A DNA stretch of 36,447 bases from an uncultured Hungatella sp. (GCA_949879025.1 CATLBO010000025.1:1-36447); one strand, 5' to 3'. Positions 25,249-34,384 are shown, counted from the first letter of the stretch. Made by a program: numbers and translations. The notes: generated from the letters alone by a model not told the origin.

Positions 25249-25629
25249 ATGACAGAAAAAGAGAGAATTGAACAGGAAGTCCAGGAGTGTGTCTGTGAAT
25301 TTATGCATGTCCATGATGAGATCGTTGATAAAGTGGAGAAGGTTTTGCCTCGAGAACAGGAGCTTTTAGATCTGGCTGAGTTTTTTAAGGTGTTCGGGGA
25401 TTCTACCAGAATTAAAATTCTGTATGTGCTGAGCCAGTCAGAGATGTGCGTCTGTGACATTGCCACTTTGCTGCAGATGGGGCAGTCAGCTATTTCCCAT
25501 CAGCTGCGGGTTTTGAAGCAGATGCGGCTGGTAAATTTCCGCCGAGACGGGAAGACTGTGTTTTATTCTTTATCAGATGGCCATATACAGACAATTCTGG
25601 ATCAGGGCATGGAACATATCAGCGAGTGA
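25249..25629 (+). CDS. ArsR/SmtB-family metal-sensing repressor
   Basis: A 126-residue winged-helix repressor that releases DNA on binding metal. The recognition helix is in MGQSAISHQLRVLK. Two metal sites are visible. The alpha-5 zinc site is Asp110, His112, His123, Glu126, with exactly the SmtB spacing. A cysteine-rich site is formed by MCVCD (Cys67, Cys69) plus N-terminal Cys14 and Cys16, as in CadC. Carrying both suggests response to Zn and to Cd or Pb. The P-type ATPase gene 49 bases downstream is the expected target, with an operator at 25208-25229. Confidence 0.92.
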   Translation: MTEKERIEQEVQECVCEFMHVHDEIVDKVEKVLPREQELLDLAEFFKVFGDSTRIKILYVLSQSEMCVCDIATLLQMGQSAISHQLRVLKQMRLVNFRRDGKTVFYSLSDGHIQTILDQGMEHISE

Positions 25630-25678
25630 CAGTTGACAGAGGCTTTGAGAGCAATCAAAGGAAATCGGGGGAAAGGTC

Positions 25679-27682
25679 ATGACGAAAAAACAGAAAAAAA
25701 TGGTAATCCGCTTAAGTGTAAGCGCAGTATGTTTAGCAGGAGGATTGATTTCAGAGGGAATGCACCCTTTAGACTGGATCTTGTTTTTGACGGCTTATCT
25801 GGCAGCAGGATATGATATTCCCCTAAAGGCTTTCCGCAATATCCGTAACGGCCAGGTATTTGATGAGAATTTTCTTATGACTGTGGCCACATTCGGGGCC
25901 ATTGGCGTGGGAGAGCTGGAAGAGGCAGTGGCAGTTATGTTGTTTTACCAGGTAGGGGAACTGTTTAATGATTATGCAGTAAATCGTTCCAGAAAGTCCA
26001 TTACCAACTTGATGGACATTAATCCGGATTATGCCAATGTGCTCCGGGACGGGAACGAGGAGCAGGTAGAGCCGGATGAGGTGGAGATCGGGGAAGTAAT
26101 TGTCATTAAGCCAGGAGAAAAAGTGCCGTTAGACGGCGTGGTTGTAAAGGGAAGCTCCAGCCTGGATACTAAGGCGCTTACAGGAGAGAGCATGCCTGTG
26201 GAAGTGACGGAAGGAGAGAGCATTGTCAGCGGTTCTATTAATTTAAACGGGGTTCTGGAAGTGAAGGTGACAAAGCTGTTTGACGACTCGACAGTTGCCA
26301 AAATACTGGAATTGGTGGAGAATGCCAGTTCCAGAAAAGCAAAAGCAGAGAATTTTATTACCAGGTTTGCCCGGGTATATACGCCGGCAGTAGTAGCCCT
26401 GGCGCTGGCTTTGGCATTGATACCTCCTATTGCAGCAGGACAGCCCTGGTCAGTGTGGGTGTATCGGGCATGCAGTTTCCTGGTGGTGTCCTGTCCATGT
26501 GCCCTGGTGATCTCCATTCCTTTAAGCTTTTTCGGAGGACTGGGGGCTGCTTCTAAAAACGGGATATTGATGAAGGGCAGCAATTATCTGGAGGCCATGG
26601 GGAAACTGGATACTGTGGTATTTGACAAGACCGGCACTTTGACTACTGGAAGATTTCAGGTAACAGAGGTTAAAGCGGCAAACATCCAGGGAGAGAACGG
26701 CCGGGAGGCCCTGGGCAGGGATGAGCTTCTGGAATTGGCGGCTTATGGGGAATACCACTCTAATCATCCCATTGCTCTTTCAGTAAGAGAGGCGTTTGAA
26801 AACCAGGTGGCGGACAGAACCTTAGATGCAGACAGAATCTTATTTGCAGAGGAAATTGCAGGCCACGGGATGCATGTAAGGATCAGGTACAGCCAGTCAG
26901 ATAAGAGCATTGGATTAAATGAGACTGCAGATACAGCAAAGGCGGAATGGACGGAAGAAGAGGCTGGGAAAACGGCAGGCGGAGAGAATTTCTGCAAAGA
27001 CATTTATATAGGTAACGAGAAACTGATGAACCGCAAGGGCATCACAGCCATGGAAAACGGTGAAACTTTGGGAACTGTATTGTACCTGGCTGATGGAAAA
27101 CGATTTTTAGGGTCTATCATAATCTCCGATACCATACGAAGCGACGTATCTATGGCATTGAAAGGGCTAAGGGCAGAAGGCGTCCGCAGCCTGGTGATGC
27201 TGACAGGGGATAAAGAAGCTGTAGGCAGAGCCGTGGGCGAGAAGTTGGGGCTGGATAAAGTTTTTGGCAGCCTGCTGCCGGGGGACAAGGTGCAGAAGGT
27301 GGAAGAACTTCTCAGGGAAAAGCCGTCGGACAGAACATTGGCCTTTGTAGGCGACGGAATTAATGATGCCCCGGTTCTGGCCAGGGCTGACGTGGGAATC
27401 GCCATGGGCGGCATTGGCTCAGATGCCGCAGTGGAGGCGGCAGACGTGGTGATTATGAATGACCAGCCTTCCAAGATTGTGGACGGAATCCGGATTGCCA
27501 GGAAAACGGTGCGGATCGTAGGGCAGAATATTGTGTTTGCCATTGGGGTAAAGCTTTTGGTGCTTGCACTGGTAGCATGTGGCTTTGCATCTATGTGGGC
27601 AGCTGTATTCGGTGACGTAGGCGTGTCGGTTTTGGCGATTCTGAATGCTGTCCGGGCTTTAAATTACACGTCAGAATCGTAG
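25679..27682 (+). CDS. heavy-metal P1B-type ATPase (Cd/Zn/Pb exporter)
   Basis: A 667-residue membrane pump. Landmarks: TGES (168-171, actuator), the CPC transmembrane metal site (272-274), DKTGT with phosphorylated Asp316, the SNHPIA His-Pro motif, and the hinge GDGINDAPVLARADVGIAMG. CPC with downstream Asp and Gly in GDVGVSVLAILN points to the ZntA/CadA (P1B-2) type. The usual N-terminal CxxC metal-binding domain is absent: the protein begins with the membrane helices. The N-domain holds an extra, low-complexity acidic stretch (about 415-440). Ribosome site GGGGAAAGG precedes the ATG. Regulated with the repressor upstream. Confidence 0.93.
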   Translation: MTKKQKKMVIRLSVSAVCLAGGLISEGMHPLDWILFLTAYLAAGYDIPLKAFRNIRNGQVFDENFLMTVATFGAIGVGELEEAVAVMLFYQVGELFNDYAVNRSRKSITNLMDINPDYANVLRDGNEEQVEPDEVEIGEVIVIKPGEKVPLDGVVVKGSSSLDTKALTGESMPVEVTEGESIVSGSINLNGVLEVKVTKLFDDSTVAKILELVENASSRKAKAENFITRFARVYTPAVVALALALALIPPIAAGQPWSVWVYRACSFLVVSCPCALVISIPLSFFGGLGAASKNGILMKGSNYLEAMGKLDTVVFDKTGTLTTGRFQVTEVKAANIQGENGREALGRDELLELAAYGEYHSNHPIALSVREAFENQVADRTLDADRILFAEEIAGHGMHVRIRYSQSDKSIGLNETADTAKAEWTEEEAGKTAGGENFCKDIYIGNEKLMNRKGITAMENGETLGTVLYLADGKRFLGSIIISDTIRSDVSMALKGLRAEGVRSLVMLTGDKEAVGRAVGEKLGLDKVFGSLLPGDKVQKVEELLREKPSDRTLAFVGDGINDAPVLARADVGIAMGGIGSDAAVEAADVVIMNDQPSKIVDGIRIARKTVRIVGQNIVFAIGVKLLVLALVACGFASMWAAVFGDVGVSVLAILNAVRALNYTSES

Positions 27683-27781
27683 CTTTTGCCCTATTCTGCA
27701 TATCCTCTTAATGAAGGCGGAGCAGGTGACATTTTTGCATGGAAGATGAAAATGATCCACAAGGCTTGTGTCCATATAATT

Positions 27782-27802
27782 AAAGGGCATGGGCCTTTTT
27801 TT
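27782..27802 (+). terminator. terminator of the metal-resistance operon
   Basis: AAAGG (27782-27786) pairs with CCTTT (27794-27798), followed by a run of T to 27802. The stem is short, so termination may be partial and reach the next gene, 90 bases downstream. Confidence 0.5.
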
Positions 27803-27890
27803 CTTGCATATCTTCAAGCTTCCATATATAATAAAATCAGATTCAGAAATTTTTTCCAAAAATCACCAGAAAACGGAGGCATTATCAAAT

Positions 27891-29171
27891 ATGAATACAA
27901 ATACCGAAATAGAGTTACCCCTGAAAGAATCCATGGTCATAGCGGTGGCCGGAACCGGCTATGTGGGTCTGTCCCTGGCTGTTCTCTTGTCCCAGAACCA
28001 TAAGGTGTATGCTGTGGACATTGTGCCGGAAAAAGTGGAAAAGATAAATTCCCGCATATCTCCCATTCAGGATAAGGAAATTGAAGACTATCTGACAGAC
28101 CGCCCGCTGAATCTGACTGCCACATTGGATGGGGGGAAAGCTTACAAGGAGGCGGACTATGTAATCATCGCTGCTCCTACTAATTATGACAGCCGGAAGA
28201 ATTTTTTTGACACTTCAGCAGTGGAGCAGGTGATTGAGCTGGTTATAAAATCTAATCCGAATGCTGTTATGGTTATAAAATCAACAGTGCCCGTAGGCTA
28301 TACGGAATCTGTCAGAAAGAAATTTAATACATCTAAGATTCTGTTCAGCCCCGAGTTTTTAAGAGAATCCAGGGCATTGTATGATAATCTGTATCCCAGC
28401 AGAATCATTGTGGGAGTTGACAAAAAGGATCAGCAGCTTTTTGATGCTGCCCGCCGTTTTGCGGCGCTTCTGCAGGAGGGAGCCATAAAGGAACCAGTGG
28501 ATACCCTGTTTATGGGATTTACGGAGGCGGAGGCAGTAAAATTATTTGCCAACACTTATCTTGCCCTGAGAGTTTCTTATTTTAATGAATTGGATACGTA
28601 TGCAGAGATGAAGGGGCTGGATACCAGATCGATTATTGACGGCGTGTGTCTAGATCCCAGAATCGGGACTCATTATAATAATCCGTCCTTTGGCTATGGC
28701 GGCTATTGCCTTCCAAAGGATACTAAACAGCTGCTGGCCAATTACTCTGATGTTCCGGAGAATCTTATTGAGGCCATTGTGGAGAGCAACAGGACCAGGA
28801 AGGATTTTATTGCGGACCGGGTTCTTACCATGGCCGGGTATTATGATTATTACAACCGCAATGATTACGACAGGGAGAAGGAGCGCTCTTGTAACGTAGG
28901 GGTATACCGGCTTACCATGAAGAGCAATTCCGATAATTTCCGGCAGTCTTCGATTCAGGGAGTTATGAAGAGGATTAAGGCTAAAGGAGCGGCGGTAGTC
29001 GTGTATGAGCCTACGCTTGAGGACGGAAGCACGTTTTTTGGCAGTCTGGTGGTTAATGATTTGGAAAAGTTTAAAAGCATGTGCGACTGCATTATTGCAA
29101 ACCGGTATGATGAGTCGCTGGATGATGTAAAAGGAAAGGTATATACAAGAGATTTATTTCAAAGGGATTAA
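27891..29171 (+). CDS. UDP-glucose/GDP-mannose-family nucleotide-sugar 6-dehydrogenase
   Basis: A 426-residue NAD-dependent enzyme that oxidises a nucleotide sugar twice to the uronate, most often UDP-glucose to UDP-glucuronate for surface polysaccharide. The N-terminal Rossmann motif is GTGYVGLS (21-28). KSTVPVGYT and [19 protein letters not shown] are typical of Ugd. The catalytic cysteine is Cys273 in [10 protein letters not shown]. The start at 27891 is chosen for the GGAGG upstream; an in-frame start at 27789 lies inside the preceding terminator and adds 34 unrelated residues. No polysaccharide gene is adjacent, so the product's use is not shown. Confidence 0.9.
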   Translation: MNTNTEIELPLKESMVIAVAGTGYVGLSLAVLLSQNHKVYAVDIVPEKVEKINSRISPIQDKEIEDYLTDRPLNLTATLDGGKAYKEADYVIIAAPTNYDSRKNFFDTSAVEQVIELVIKSNPNAVMVIKSTVPVGYTESVRKKFNTSKILFSPEFLRESRALYDNLYPSRIIVGVDKKDQQLFDAARRFAALLQEGAIKEPVDTLFMGFTEAEAVKLFANTYLALRVSYFNELDTYAEMKGLDTRSIIDGVCLDPRIGTHYNNPSFGYGGYCLPKDTKQLLANYSDVPENLIEAIVESNRTRKDFIADRVLTMAGYYDYYNRNDYDREKERSCNVGVYRLTMKSNSDNFRQSSIQGVMKRIKAKGAAVVVYEPTLEDGSTFFGSLVVNDLEKFKSMCDCIIANRYDESLDDVKGKVYTRDLFQRD

Positions 29172-29233
29172 TTGTATGGACACAGGAATGAATGAGTGGG
29201 TGCTGCATTCCATGAAGATCTGAAGGTTTGGAG

Positions 29234-29302
29234 ATGACAGAAATAAACCGCTCAACAGCCGGCAGCCAGGGACTGCCGGCGAATAGGCAGAGGGAACGCT
29301 AA
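29234..29302 (+). CDS. possible 22-residue small ORF before aat
   Basis: An ATG at 29234 with GAAGG about 5 bases upstream opens 22 codons ending in TAA at 29300-29302, just before the aat ribosome site (AAAAGGAG). A perfect hairpin (29258-29280) lies inside it. It could be a leader peptide acting on aat, or chance. Another 15-codon frame (ATG 29176) precedes it. Confidence 0.2.
   Translation: MTEINRSTAGSQGLPANRQRER
29258..29280 (+). other. GC-rich hairpin in the aat leader
   Basis: GCCGGCAG (29258-29265) and CTGCCGGC (29273-29280) pair perfectly over 8 bp with a 7-base loop. No U-run follows, so it is not a classical terminator; it sits 40 bases before the aat start. Confidence 0.55.
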
Positions 29303-29319
29303 AAGGAGATGACAACAGG

Positions 29320-29973
29320 ATGCCTGTATTTCGACTGAATAAAGAAGACGTAATTTTTCCGAGTCCGAGGCTTGCAGAGGAAAATGGATTACTGGCAGTG
29401 GGAGGAGATCTAAGTGTCCGCCGGCTGCTTCTGGCATATGATCATGGTATATTTCCGTGGTATAATCCAGGGGAGGAGATTTTGTGGTGGTGTCCCAAGG
29501 AACGGTTTTTGATTTTTCCGGAGGATATCCATATTTCCCACTCTATGAAAAAGTATATGAGAAAGCACAAATTCCGGATTATTTTAAACCGGGATTTTCA
29601 GGATACCATGCACCGCTGCCGGGCAAAGCGGGAGGCAGATGAGGGAACCTGGATCAGCGATGAGATGGAGGAAGCGTATTATCAGCTTCATAAAGAAGGG
29701 TATGCAGTCAGCGTTGAGGCCTATGAAGACGGAGAGCTGGCAGGGGGACTTTATGGAGTGTCCCTGGGCAGATGTTTCTTCGGGGAGAGCATGTTTTCAG
29801 AAAGAGAAAACGGTTCTAAGGTGGCGTTGATCGCATTTTCCAAGTTTTTGGAAAATAAGGAATTTTTGTTTATTGACTGTCAGTTCCATACGGATCATCT
29901 GGAAAGCATGGGAGGGCATTATGTGTCTTGGGAGACTTTCGAGAATCTTTTGCGGGAGGGGACGGGGGACTGA
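29320..29973 (+). CDS. aat: leucyl/phenylalanyl-tRNA-protein transferase
   Basis: A 217-residue enzyme that adds Leu or Phe from charged tRNA to proteins with N-terminal Arg or Lys, marking them for ClpAP-type degradation (N-end rule). Family segments: FPSPRLAEENGLLAVGGDLS, YDHGIFPWYNPGEEILWWCPKER-like (about 40-62), EADEGTWISDEM, YDGELAGGLYGVSLG-like (here YEDGELAGGLYGVSLG), FFGESMFS and DCQFHTDHLESMGG. All are intact, so the enzyme should be active. The ATG follows AAAAGGAGATGACAACAGG. It is common in proteobacteria and less so in Firmicutes; no clpS or clpA is in the window. Confidence 0.95.
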   Translation: MPVFRLNKEDVIFPSPRLAEENGLLAVGGDLSVRRLLLAYDHGIFPWYNPGEEILWWCPKERFLIFPEDIHISHSMKKYMRKHKFRIILNRDFQDTMHRCRAKREADEGTWISDEMEEAYYQLHKEGYAVSVEAYEDGELAGGLYGVSLGRCFFGESMFSERENGSKVALIAFSKFLENKEFLFIDCQFHTDHLESMGGHYVSWETFENLLREGTGD

Positions 29974-30031
29974 CGGGAATGATTTTTTAAATATACTTTA
30001 ATACTACAGCTGACTTTCAATGGTTTTGAGG

Positions 30032-30074
30032 CAGACAGATGATGTATGGAGAGTCTGAAGGGGTTCGTTTTTTT
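30032..30074 (+). terminator. weak terminator-like hairpin after aat
   Basis: CAGAC (30032-30036) can pair with GTCTG (30052-30056); a T-run lies at 30068-30074, 11 bases after the stem. This separation makes it a poor terminator. The 363-base gap before glnA otherwise holds the promoter-terminator leader and glnA promoter listed separately. Confidence 0.25.
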
Positions 30075-30170
30075 ATGTGTGACTGTATGGGAAAGACGTG
30101 GATGAAATAAGAATACAAATCAGACTTTTATTAGCAGTAGCAATATTGCAGAATATCTCTCTATTTCCTG

Positions 30171-30199
30171 TTGACAAATCCCCCATCCACTGCTATATT
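30171..30199 (+). promoter_or_regulatory. near-consensus promoter upstream of glnA
   Basis: TTGACA (30171-30176) and TATATT (30194-30199) with a 17-base spacer. Transcription would start near 30206, only a few bases before the terminator hairpin at 30212-30266. Confidence 0.75.
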
Positions 30200-30211
30200 T
30201 GACACGTAGAC

Positions 30212-30266
30212 AAGGACGTTACAAGGACAGCCATTGGGAACAATGGCTCCTTGGACGTCCTTTTTT
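30212..30266 (+). terminator. long terminator hairpin in the glnA leader
   Basis: Three stacked stems build one arm: AAGGACGT/ACGTCCTT (30212-30219 with 30255-30262), CAAGG/CCTTG, and AGCCATTG/CAATGGCT capped by a GGAA tetraloop. A run of T ends at 30266. About 21 bp in all, with small bulges. Read from the promoter at 30171 it would release an RNA of about 60 bases unless antitermination occurs. Confidence 0.85.
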
Positions 30267-30282
30267 GCGTAGCGCCATCGGC

Positions 30283-30312
30283 TTGACAGTTATTGATGAT
30301 TTATAATATTAT
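30283..30312 (+). promoter_or_regulatory. proximal glnA promoter
   Basis: TTGACA (30283-30288) with TATTAT (30307-30312), 18-base spacer. It lies after the leader terminator and would give terminator-independent transcription of glnA, whose ribosome site AAAGGAG is at 30323-30329. Confidence 0.55.
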
Positions 30313-30336
30313 GTTAGAGAATAAAGGAGATGTAAC

Positions 30337-31674
30337 ATGGGAAGGTACAGCAGGGAAGACATTATTCGTATGGTGAAGGAGGAGGACGTGGAGTTTATCA
30401 GGCTTCAGTTTACGGATATCTTCGGTATGCTGAAGAATGTGGCGATCACGGCGGGGCAGCTGGAAAAAGCCCTGGACAACCGCTGCATGTTTGACGGGTC
30501 TGCCATAGAGGGATTTGTGCGGAAAGAGGAAACAGACATGTATCTGTATCCGGATCTGGATACATTTGAGATATTTCCGTGGCGTCCCCAGCAGGGCAAG
30601 GCAGCCAGGCTGATCTGCGACGTCCACTGTCCTGACGGGAGCCAGTTTGAGGGAGATCCCAGATATGTGCTGAAGAAAGTGCTGAAAGAGGCTGAGGACA
30701 TGGGATACCGGTTCAATGTAGGGCCGGAGTGCGAGTTCTTTCTGTTCCATATGGACGAGGAAGGAAGGCCTACTACTACCACTCATGAAACAGCGGGATA
30801 TTTTGATGTGGGGCCTATTGATCTGGCTGAAAATGTCCGCAGGGACATTGTGCTGAATCTGGAGGAAATGGGATTTGACATTGAATCTTCCCACCATGAA
30901 ATTGCGCCGGCTCAGCATGAGGTGGATTTTCAGTATGAAACAGGGCTTAAGGCGGCTGACAATATTCTGACGTTTAAAATGGCGGTGAAAACCATTGCCA
31001 AACGCCACGGCCTTCACGCTACCTTTATGCCAAAGCCTAAGGCTGGGGTCAACGGCTCAGGTATGCATATCAGCATGTCTTTGGAGGATATGGAGGGCAG
31101 CAATGTGTTTGCAGATGCAGAGGATGCCCATGGATTAAGCAAGATCGGCTATCAGTTTATGGCAGGGATTCTCTGCCACATCCGTCCTATGACCATTTTG
31201 ACCAATCCTCTGGTGAATTCTTATAAAAGGCTGATTCCGGGGTATGACGCACCGACCCATATTGCCTGGTCAACAGCTTCTAACAGAGGCCAGCTTATTC
31301 GGATACCTACCTCCAGAGATGCCAGTACCAGGATTGAACTTCGCAGTCCGGATTCTGCCATGAATCCCTACCTGGCTCTGGCGGCCTGCCTGGCTGCAGG
31401 ATTAGACGGCATCAAGAAAAACATGGTTCACCCCTGCGCCATCAGCCGGAATGTGATGACTATGACAGAAGAAGAGCTTATGGAACAGGGAATTGTCCAG
31501 CTGCCGGAGACTCTGGGGGAAGCTATTGAGGAGTTTGCAGGAGACCCCTTTTTGAAAGAAGTATTGGGAAAACATATTTACAGCAAATATCTGGCAGCCA
31601 AAAAAGAGGAGTGGAATGAGTTCCGTTCCCAGGTAACAGACTGGGAGATTGGACAGTATCTGTATAAGTTCTGA
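30337..31674 (+). CDS. glnA: glutamine synthetase, type I
   Basis: A 445-residue enzyme that makes glutamine from glutamate, ammonia and ATP. Catalytic segments: MFDGSAIEGF, VGPECEFFLF, HHEIAPAQHEVDF, FMPKPKAGVNGSGMH, NSYKRLIPGYDAPTHIAWS and RIELRSPDSAMNPYLALA. The length and absence of the C-terminal adenylylation-loop tyrosine region place it in the Firmicute GSI-alpha class, controlled by feedback and protein regulators rather than adenylylation. It is followed by an ANTAR regulator, and two promoters and a terminator precede it, so RNA-level control is likely. Confidence 0.96.
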   Translation: MGRYSREDIIRMVKEEDVEFIRLQFTDIFGMLKNVAITAGQLEKALDNRCMFDGSAIEGFVRKEETDMYLYPDLDTFEIFPWRPQQGKAARLICDVHCPDGSQFEGDPRYVLKKVLKEAEDMGYRFNVGPECEFFLFHMDEEGRPTTTTHETAGYFDVGPIDLAENVRRDIVLNLEEMGFDIESSHHEIAPAQHEVDFQYETGLKAADNILTFKMAVKTIAKRHGLHATFMPKPKAGVNGSGMHISMSLEDMEGSNVFADAEDAHGLSKIGYQFMAGILCHIRPMTILTNPLVNSYKRLIPGYDAPTHIAWSTASNRGQLIRIPTSRDASTRIELRSPDSAMNPYLALAACLAAGLDGIKKNMVHPCAISRNVMTMTEEELMEQGIVQLPETLGEAIEEFAGDPFLKEVLGKHIYSKYLAAKKEEWNEFRSQVTDWEIGQYLYKF

Positions 31675-31717
31675 TAAAAAGGGCAGATCTCTGCTTACAG
31701 GCCTGGAGGTGGGACGT

Positions 31718-32266
31718 GTGACCAATATCGTTGTAGCATTTTCGAAACAGGGGGATGCCCAAAATATAAAAAATATTCTTATGCGCAACGGGTTCCAGGT
31801 AGTCGCAGCCTGTACCTCAGGAGGACAGGTTCTCAGCAGCCTGGAAGACTTAAACGGCGGAATCATAGTCAGCGGTTACCGTTTTGAGGACATGATGTAT
31901 CAGGAGATCAGGGACTGCATGCCAATGGGATTTGATATGCTTCTGGTGGCTTCTCCCAGCCGGTTTGGAGGCGGAATGCCCCAAGACATGATGTGCCTTC
32001 CAATGCCCCTTAAGGTTCATGATCTGGTAAGCACGCTGGAAATGATGTGCAGAAGCCAGATAAAAAAGAAGCGGAGAACAGGCAGGGAATCAGGGCAGAG
32101 AAGCGAGAGGGAAACCTGGCTTATCCAAAAGGCAAAAGAACTTCTTATGGAGAGGAATAATATGTCAGAGACAGAGGCGCACCGTTATATACAGAAATGC
32201 AGTATGGACAGCGGAACCAATATGGCGGAAACGGCGCAGATGGTTATCAGCCTTATTGATGCATGA
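31718..32266 (+). CDS. ANTAR-domain antiterminator-type regulator
   Basis: A 182-residue protein with a receiver-like N-terminus (MTNIVVAFSKQGDAQNIKNI, about 1-115) and a C-terminal ANTAR domain: ETWLIQKAKELLMERNNMSE, then EAHRYIQKCSMDSGTNMAETAQMVI. ANTAR domains bind RNA and prevent transcription termination. The receiver lacks the canonical acidic pocket: no clear DD pair and the usual phosphorylated Asp region reads GGIIVSGY, so it may be a pseudo-receiver driven by another signal. The start is GTG at 31718, seven bases after GGAGGT; an in-frame ATG at 31649 overlaps glnA. The adjacent glnA leader terminator is the obvious candidate target. Confidence 0.85.
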   Translation: MTNIVVAFSKQGDAQNIKNILMRNGFQVVAACTSGGQVLSSLEDLNGGIIVSGYRFEDMMYQEIRDCMPMGFDMLLVASPSRFGGGMPQDMMCLPMPLKVHDLVSTLEMMCRSQIKKKRRTGRESGQRSERETWLIQKAKELLMERNNMSETEAHRYIQKCSMDSGTNMAETAQMVISLIDA

Positions 32267-32285
32267 ATCAGACGGAGGAGATTGA

Positions 32286-33092
32286 ATGAAGTTTACAAAG
32301 ATGCAGGGGGCGGGCAATGATTATGTGTATGTCAACTGCTTTGAAGAAAAGGTGAAGGCGCCTGAAAGAACAGCGGTTTTTATCAGTGACCGGCATTTTG
32401 GCATAGGAGCAGACGGGCTGGTGCTTATCTGTCCGTCAGAAACGGCGGACGTGAGGATGCGCATGTTTAATGCAGATGGCTCTGAAGGAGCCATGTGCGG
32501 CAATGCCATCCGCTGTGTAGGCAAGTACGTTTATGATCATGGGCTGGCAAGGAAGAACAGGCTGACAGTGGAGACTCTGGGAGGAACAAAAGAGCTGGAA
32601 CTGGAGATCCAGGAAGGAAAAGTGGTTCAGGTAACTGTGGACATGGGAGTGCCGCAGGTGACCAGCACCGCAGTTCCGGAGAATATCCATATCCAAGGGC
32701 AAGCGGCGAAGTTTGTGGGAATTTCCGTGGGAAATCCCCATGCAGTTTATTTTCGGGATCAGATTGACTGCCTGAACCTGGAGGAAATCGGGCCATATTA
32801 TGAGAACCACAGCCGGTTTCCGGACAGAGTCAATTCGGAGTTTGTGCAGGTAGTGGATCGGAACCATATCCGCATGCGCGTGTGGGAGCGGGGAAGCGGG
32901 GAGACATGGGCCTGCGGCACAGGCGCTACAGCTAGTGCAATAGCTTCCATACTTATGGGATATACGGATAACACAGTAAAGGTATCTCTGCGAGGCGGAG
33001 ATTTAAAGATTGCCTGGAACCGGGATACAGGACATGCATTTATGACAGGTCCGGCAGTGGAGGTATTCTGCGGAGAGATTGATATAGATTAA
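32286..33092 (+). CDS. dapF: diaminopimelate epimerase
   Basis: A 268-residue enzyme that converts LL-diaminopimelate to the meso form for lysine and peptidoglycan. The two catalytic cysteines are in the family motifs GAMCGNAIRC and WACGTGATA. The N-terminal MKFTKMQGAGNDYVYV is typical. GGAGGA precedes the ATG. It is directly followed by dapL, giving the last two steps before meso-DAP in order. Confidence 0.96.
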   Translation: MKFTKMQGAGNDYVYVNCFEEKVKAPERTAVFISDRHFGIGADGLVLICPSETADVRMRMFNADGSEGAMCGNAIRCVGKYVYDHGLARKNRLTVETLGGTKELELEIQEGKVVQVTVDMGVPQVTSTAVPENIHIQGQAAKFVGISVGNPHAVYFRDQIDCLNLEEIGPYYENHSRFPDRVNSEFVQVVDRNHIRMRVWERGSGETWACGTGATASAIASILMGYTDNTVKVSLRGGDLKIAWNRDTGHAFMTGPAVEVFCGEIDID

Positions 33093-33107
33093 AGGAGGGG
33101 CATGGAA

Positions 33108-34334
33108 ATGTTTCAGGTTAATGAAAATTATTTGAAATTGCCGGGAAGTTATCTGTTTTCCACGATTGCAAAAAAGGTAAATGCCTATGAAAAGGCAAAT
33201 CCGCATAAGAAAATCATACGGCTGGGCATAGGAGACGTAACCCAGCCTCTGGTTCCGGCTATTATCAGCGCTATGCACGAGGCAGTGGATGAAATGGGAA
33301 ATGCGGAATCGTTCCATGGATATGCTCCCGATTTGGGGTACGGTTTTTTGCGGGAGAAAATTGCGGAAAAGGATTACCGGGCCAGAGGATGTGATATTAG
33401 CGCTGACGAGATTTTTATATCCGATGGGGCAAAAAGTGACTGTGGGAATATTCAGGAGATCTTTTCCAAAGATTGCCGCATTGCAGTGTGCGATCCTGTG
33501 TATCCGGTGTATGTGGACTCCAACGTAATGGCAGGAAGGTGCGGGGATTATGATAAAGCCCGGGGATTGTGGAGCAATGTGATTTATATGCCATGTACGG
33601 CGGAAAATGATTTTGTGCCGGAACTTCCCAAGGAAAGGCCGGATTTGATCTATCTGTGTGTGCCTAATAACCCAACAGGAACAGCTCTCACAAGACAGCA
33701 GCTGAAGGTCTGGGTGGATTATGCCAATAAAGTGGGGGCTGTGATTTTGTATGACGCCGCATATGAGGCATACATTGCACAGGAAGAAGTCCCCCACAGT
33801 ATTTTTGAGATCCAGGGGGCAAGAACCTGTGCCATTGAATTCCGATCTTTTTCGAAAAATGCCGGATTTACAGGAGTGCGGCTGGGGTTTACGGTGATAC
33901 CCAAAGACTTAAAGAGCGGGGATGTGGCGGTTCATGGGCTGTGGGCTAGAAGACATGGAACCAAGTTCAATGGGGCTCCATATATTGTGCAGAAAGCGGC
34001 TATGGCTGTGTACTCTGATGAGGGAAAGACACAGCTGAAAGAGCAGGTAGCCTATTATATGAAGAACGCTAAAGTGATTTACGAGGGGCTTAAGAAGGCG
34101 GGATATCAGGTATACGGAGGAGTGAATGCACCCTATATCTGGATGAAAGTGCCGGATGGAATGAGCTCCTGGAACTTCTTTGACTGGCTTTTGGAACATG
34201 CAAATGTGGTAGGCACGCCGGGGAGCGGATTTGGGCCCAGCGGGGAAGGATATTTCAGGCTGACGGCTTTCGGAACTTATGAAAAAACGGCAGAGGCCAT
34301 GGAGAGGATAAAGGAGAGCAAAGCGAGTTTTTAA
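33108..34334 (+). CDS. dapL: LL-diaminopimelate aminotransferase
   Basis: A 408-residue PLP-dependent class I aminotransferase that makes LL-diaminopimelate from tetrahydrodipicolinate and glutamate in one step. The N-terminus [17 protein letters not shown] and [13 protein letters not shown] are specific to DapL. The PLP lysine is in [12 protein letters not shown], and PNNPTGTA and DAAYEAYI are cofactor contacts. ATG 33108 is preferred (9 bases from GGAGG); ATG 33102 is only 3 bases from it and would add two residues. It replaces the succinylase route of other bacteria. The amino donor glutamate links it to the nitrogen genes upstream. Confidence 0.95.
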   Translation: MFQVNENYLKLPGSYLFSTIAKKVNAYEKANPHKKIIRLGIGDVTQPLVPAIISAMHEAVDEMGNAESFHGYAPDLGYGFLREKIAEKDYRARGCDISADEIFISDGAKSDCGNIQEIFSKDCRIAVCDPVYPVYVDSNVMAGRCGDYDKARGLWSNVIYMPCTAENDFVPELPKERPDLIYLCVPNNPTGTALTRQQLKVWVDYANKVGAVILYDAAYEAYIAQEEVPHSIFEIQGARTCAIEFRSFSKNAGFTGVRLGFTVIPKDLKSGDVAVHGLWARRHGTKFNGAPYIVQKAAMAVYSDEGKTQLKEQVAYYMKNAKVIYEGLKKAGYQVYGGVNAPYIWMKVPDGMSSWNFFDWLLEHANVVGTPGSGFGPSGEGYFRLTAFGTYEKTAEAMERIKESKASF

Positions 34335-34384
34335 GAGAAATCTTGGCAAGGCTTTGTAAGAGACCGCCATCTTTCTGAGTTTCA

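Noticed and set aside
27789-27890. N-terminal extension of the nucleotide-sugar dehydrogenase
   Set aside because: The extra 34 codons lie in the upstream terminator and a strong ribosome site points to the ATG at 27891.
30200-30270. Classical ANTAR dual-hexaloop target in the glnA leader
   Set aside because: The only clear hairpin has a GGAA tetraloop when fully paired, and no second hexaloop with the conserved A and G positions was found.
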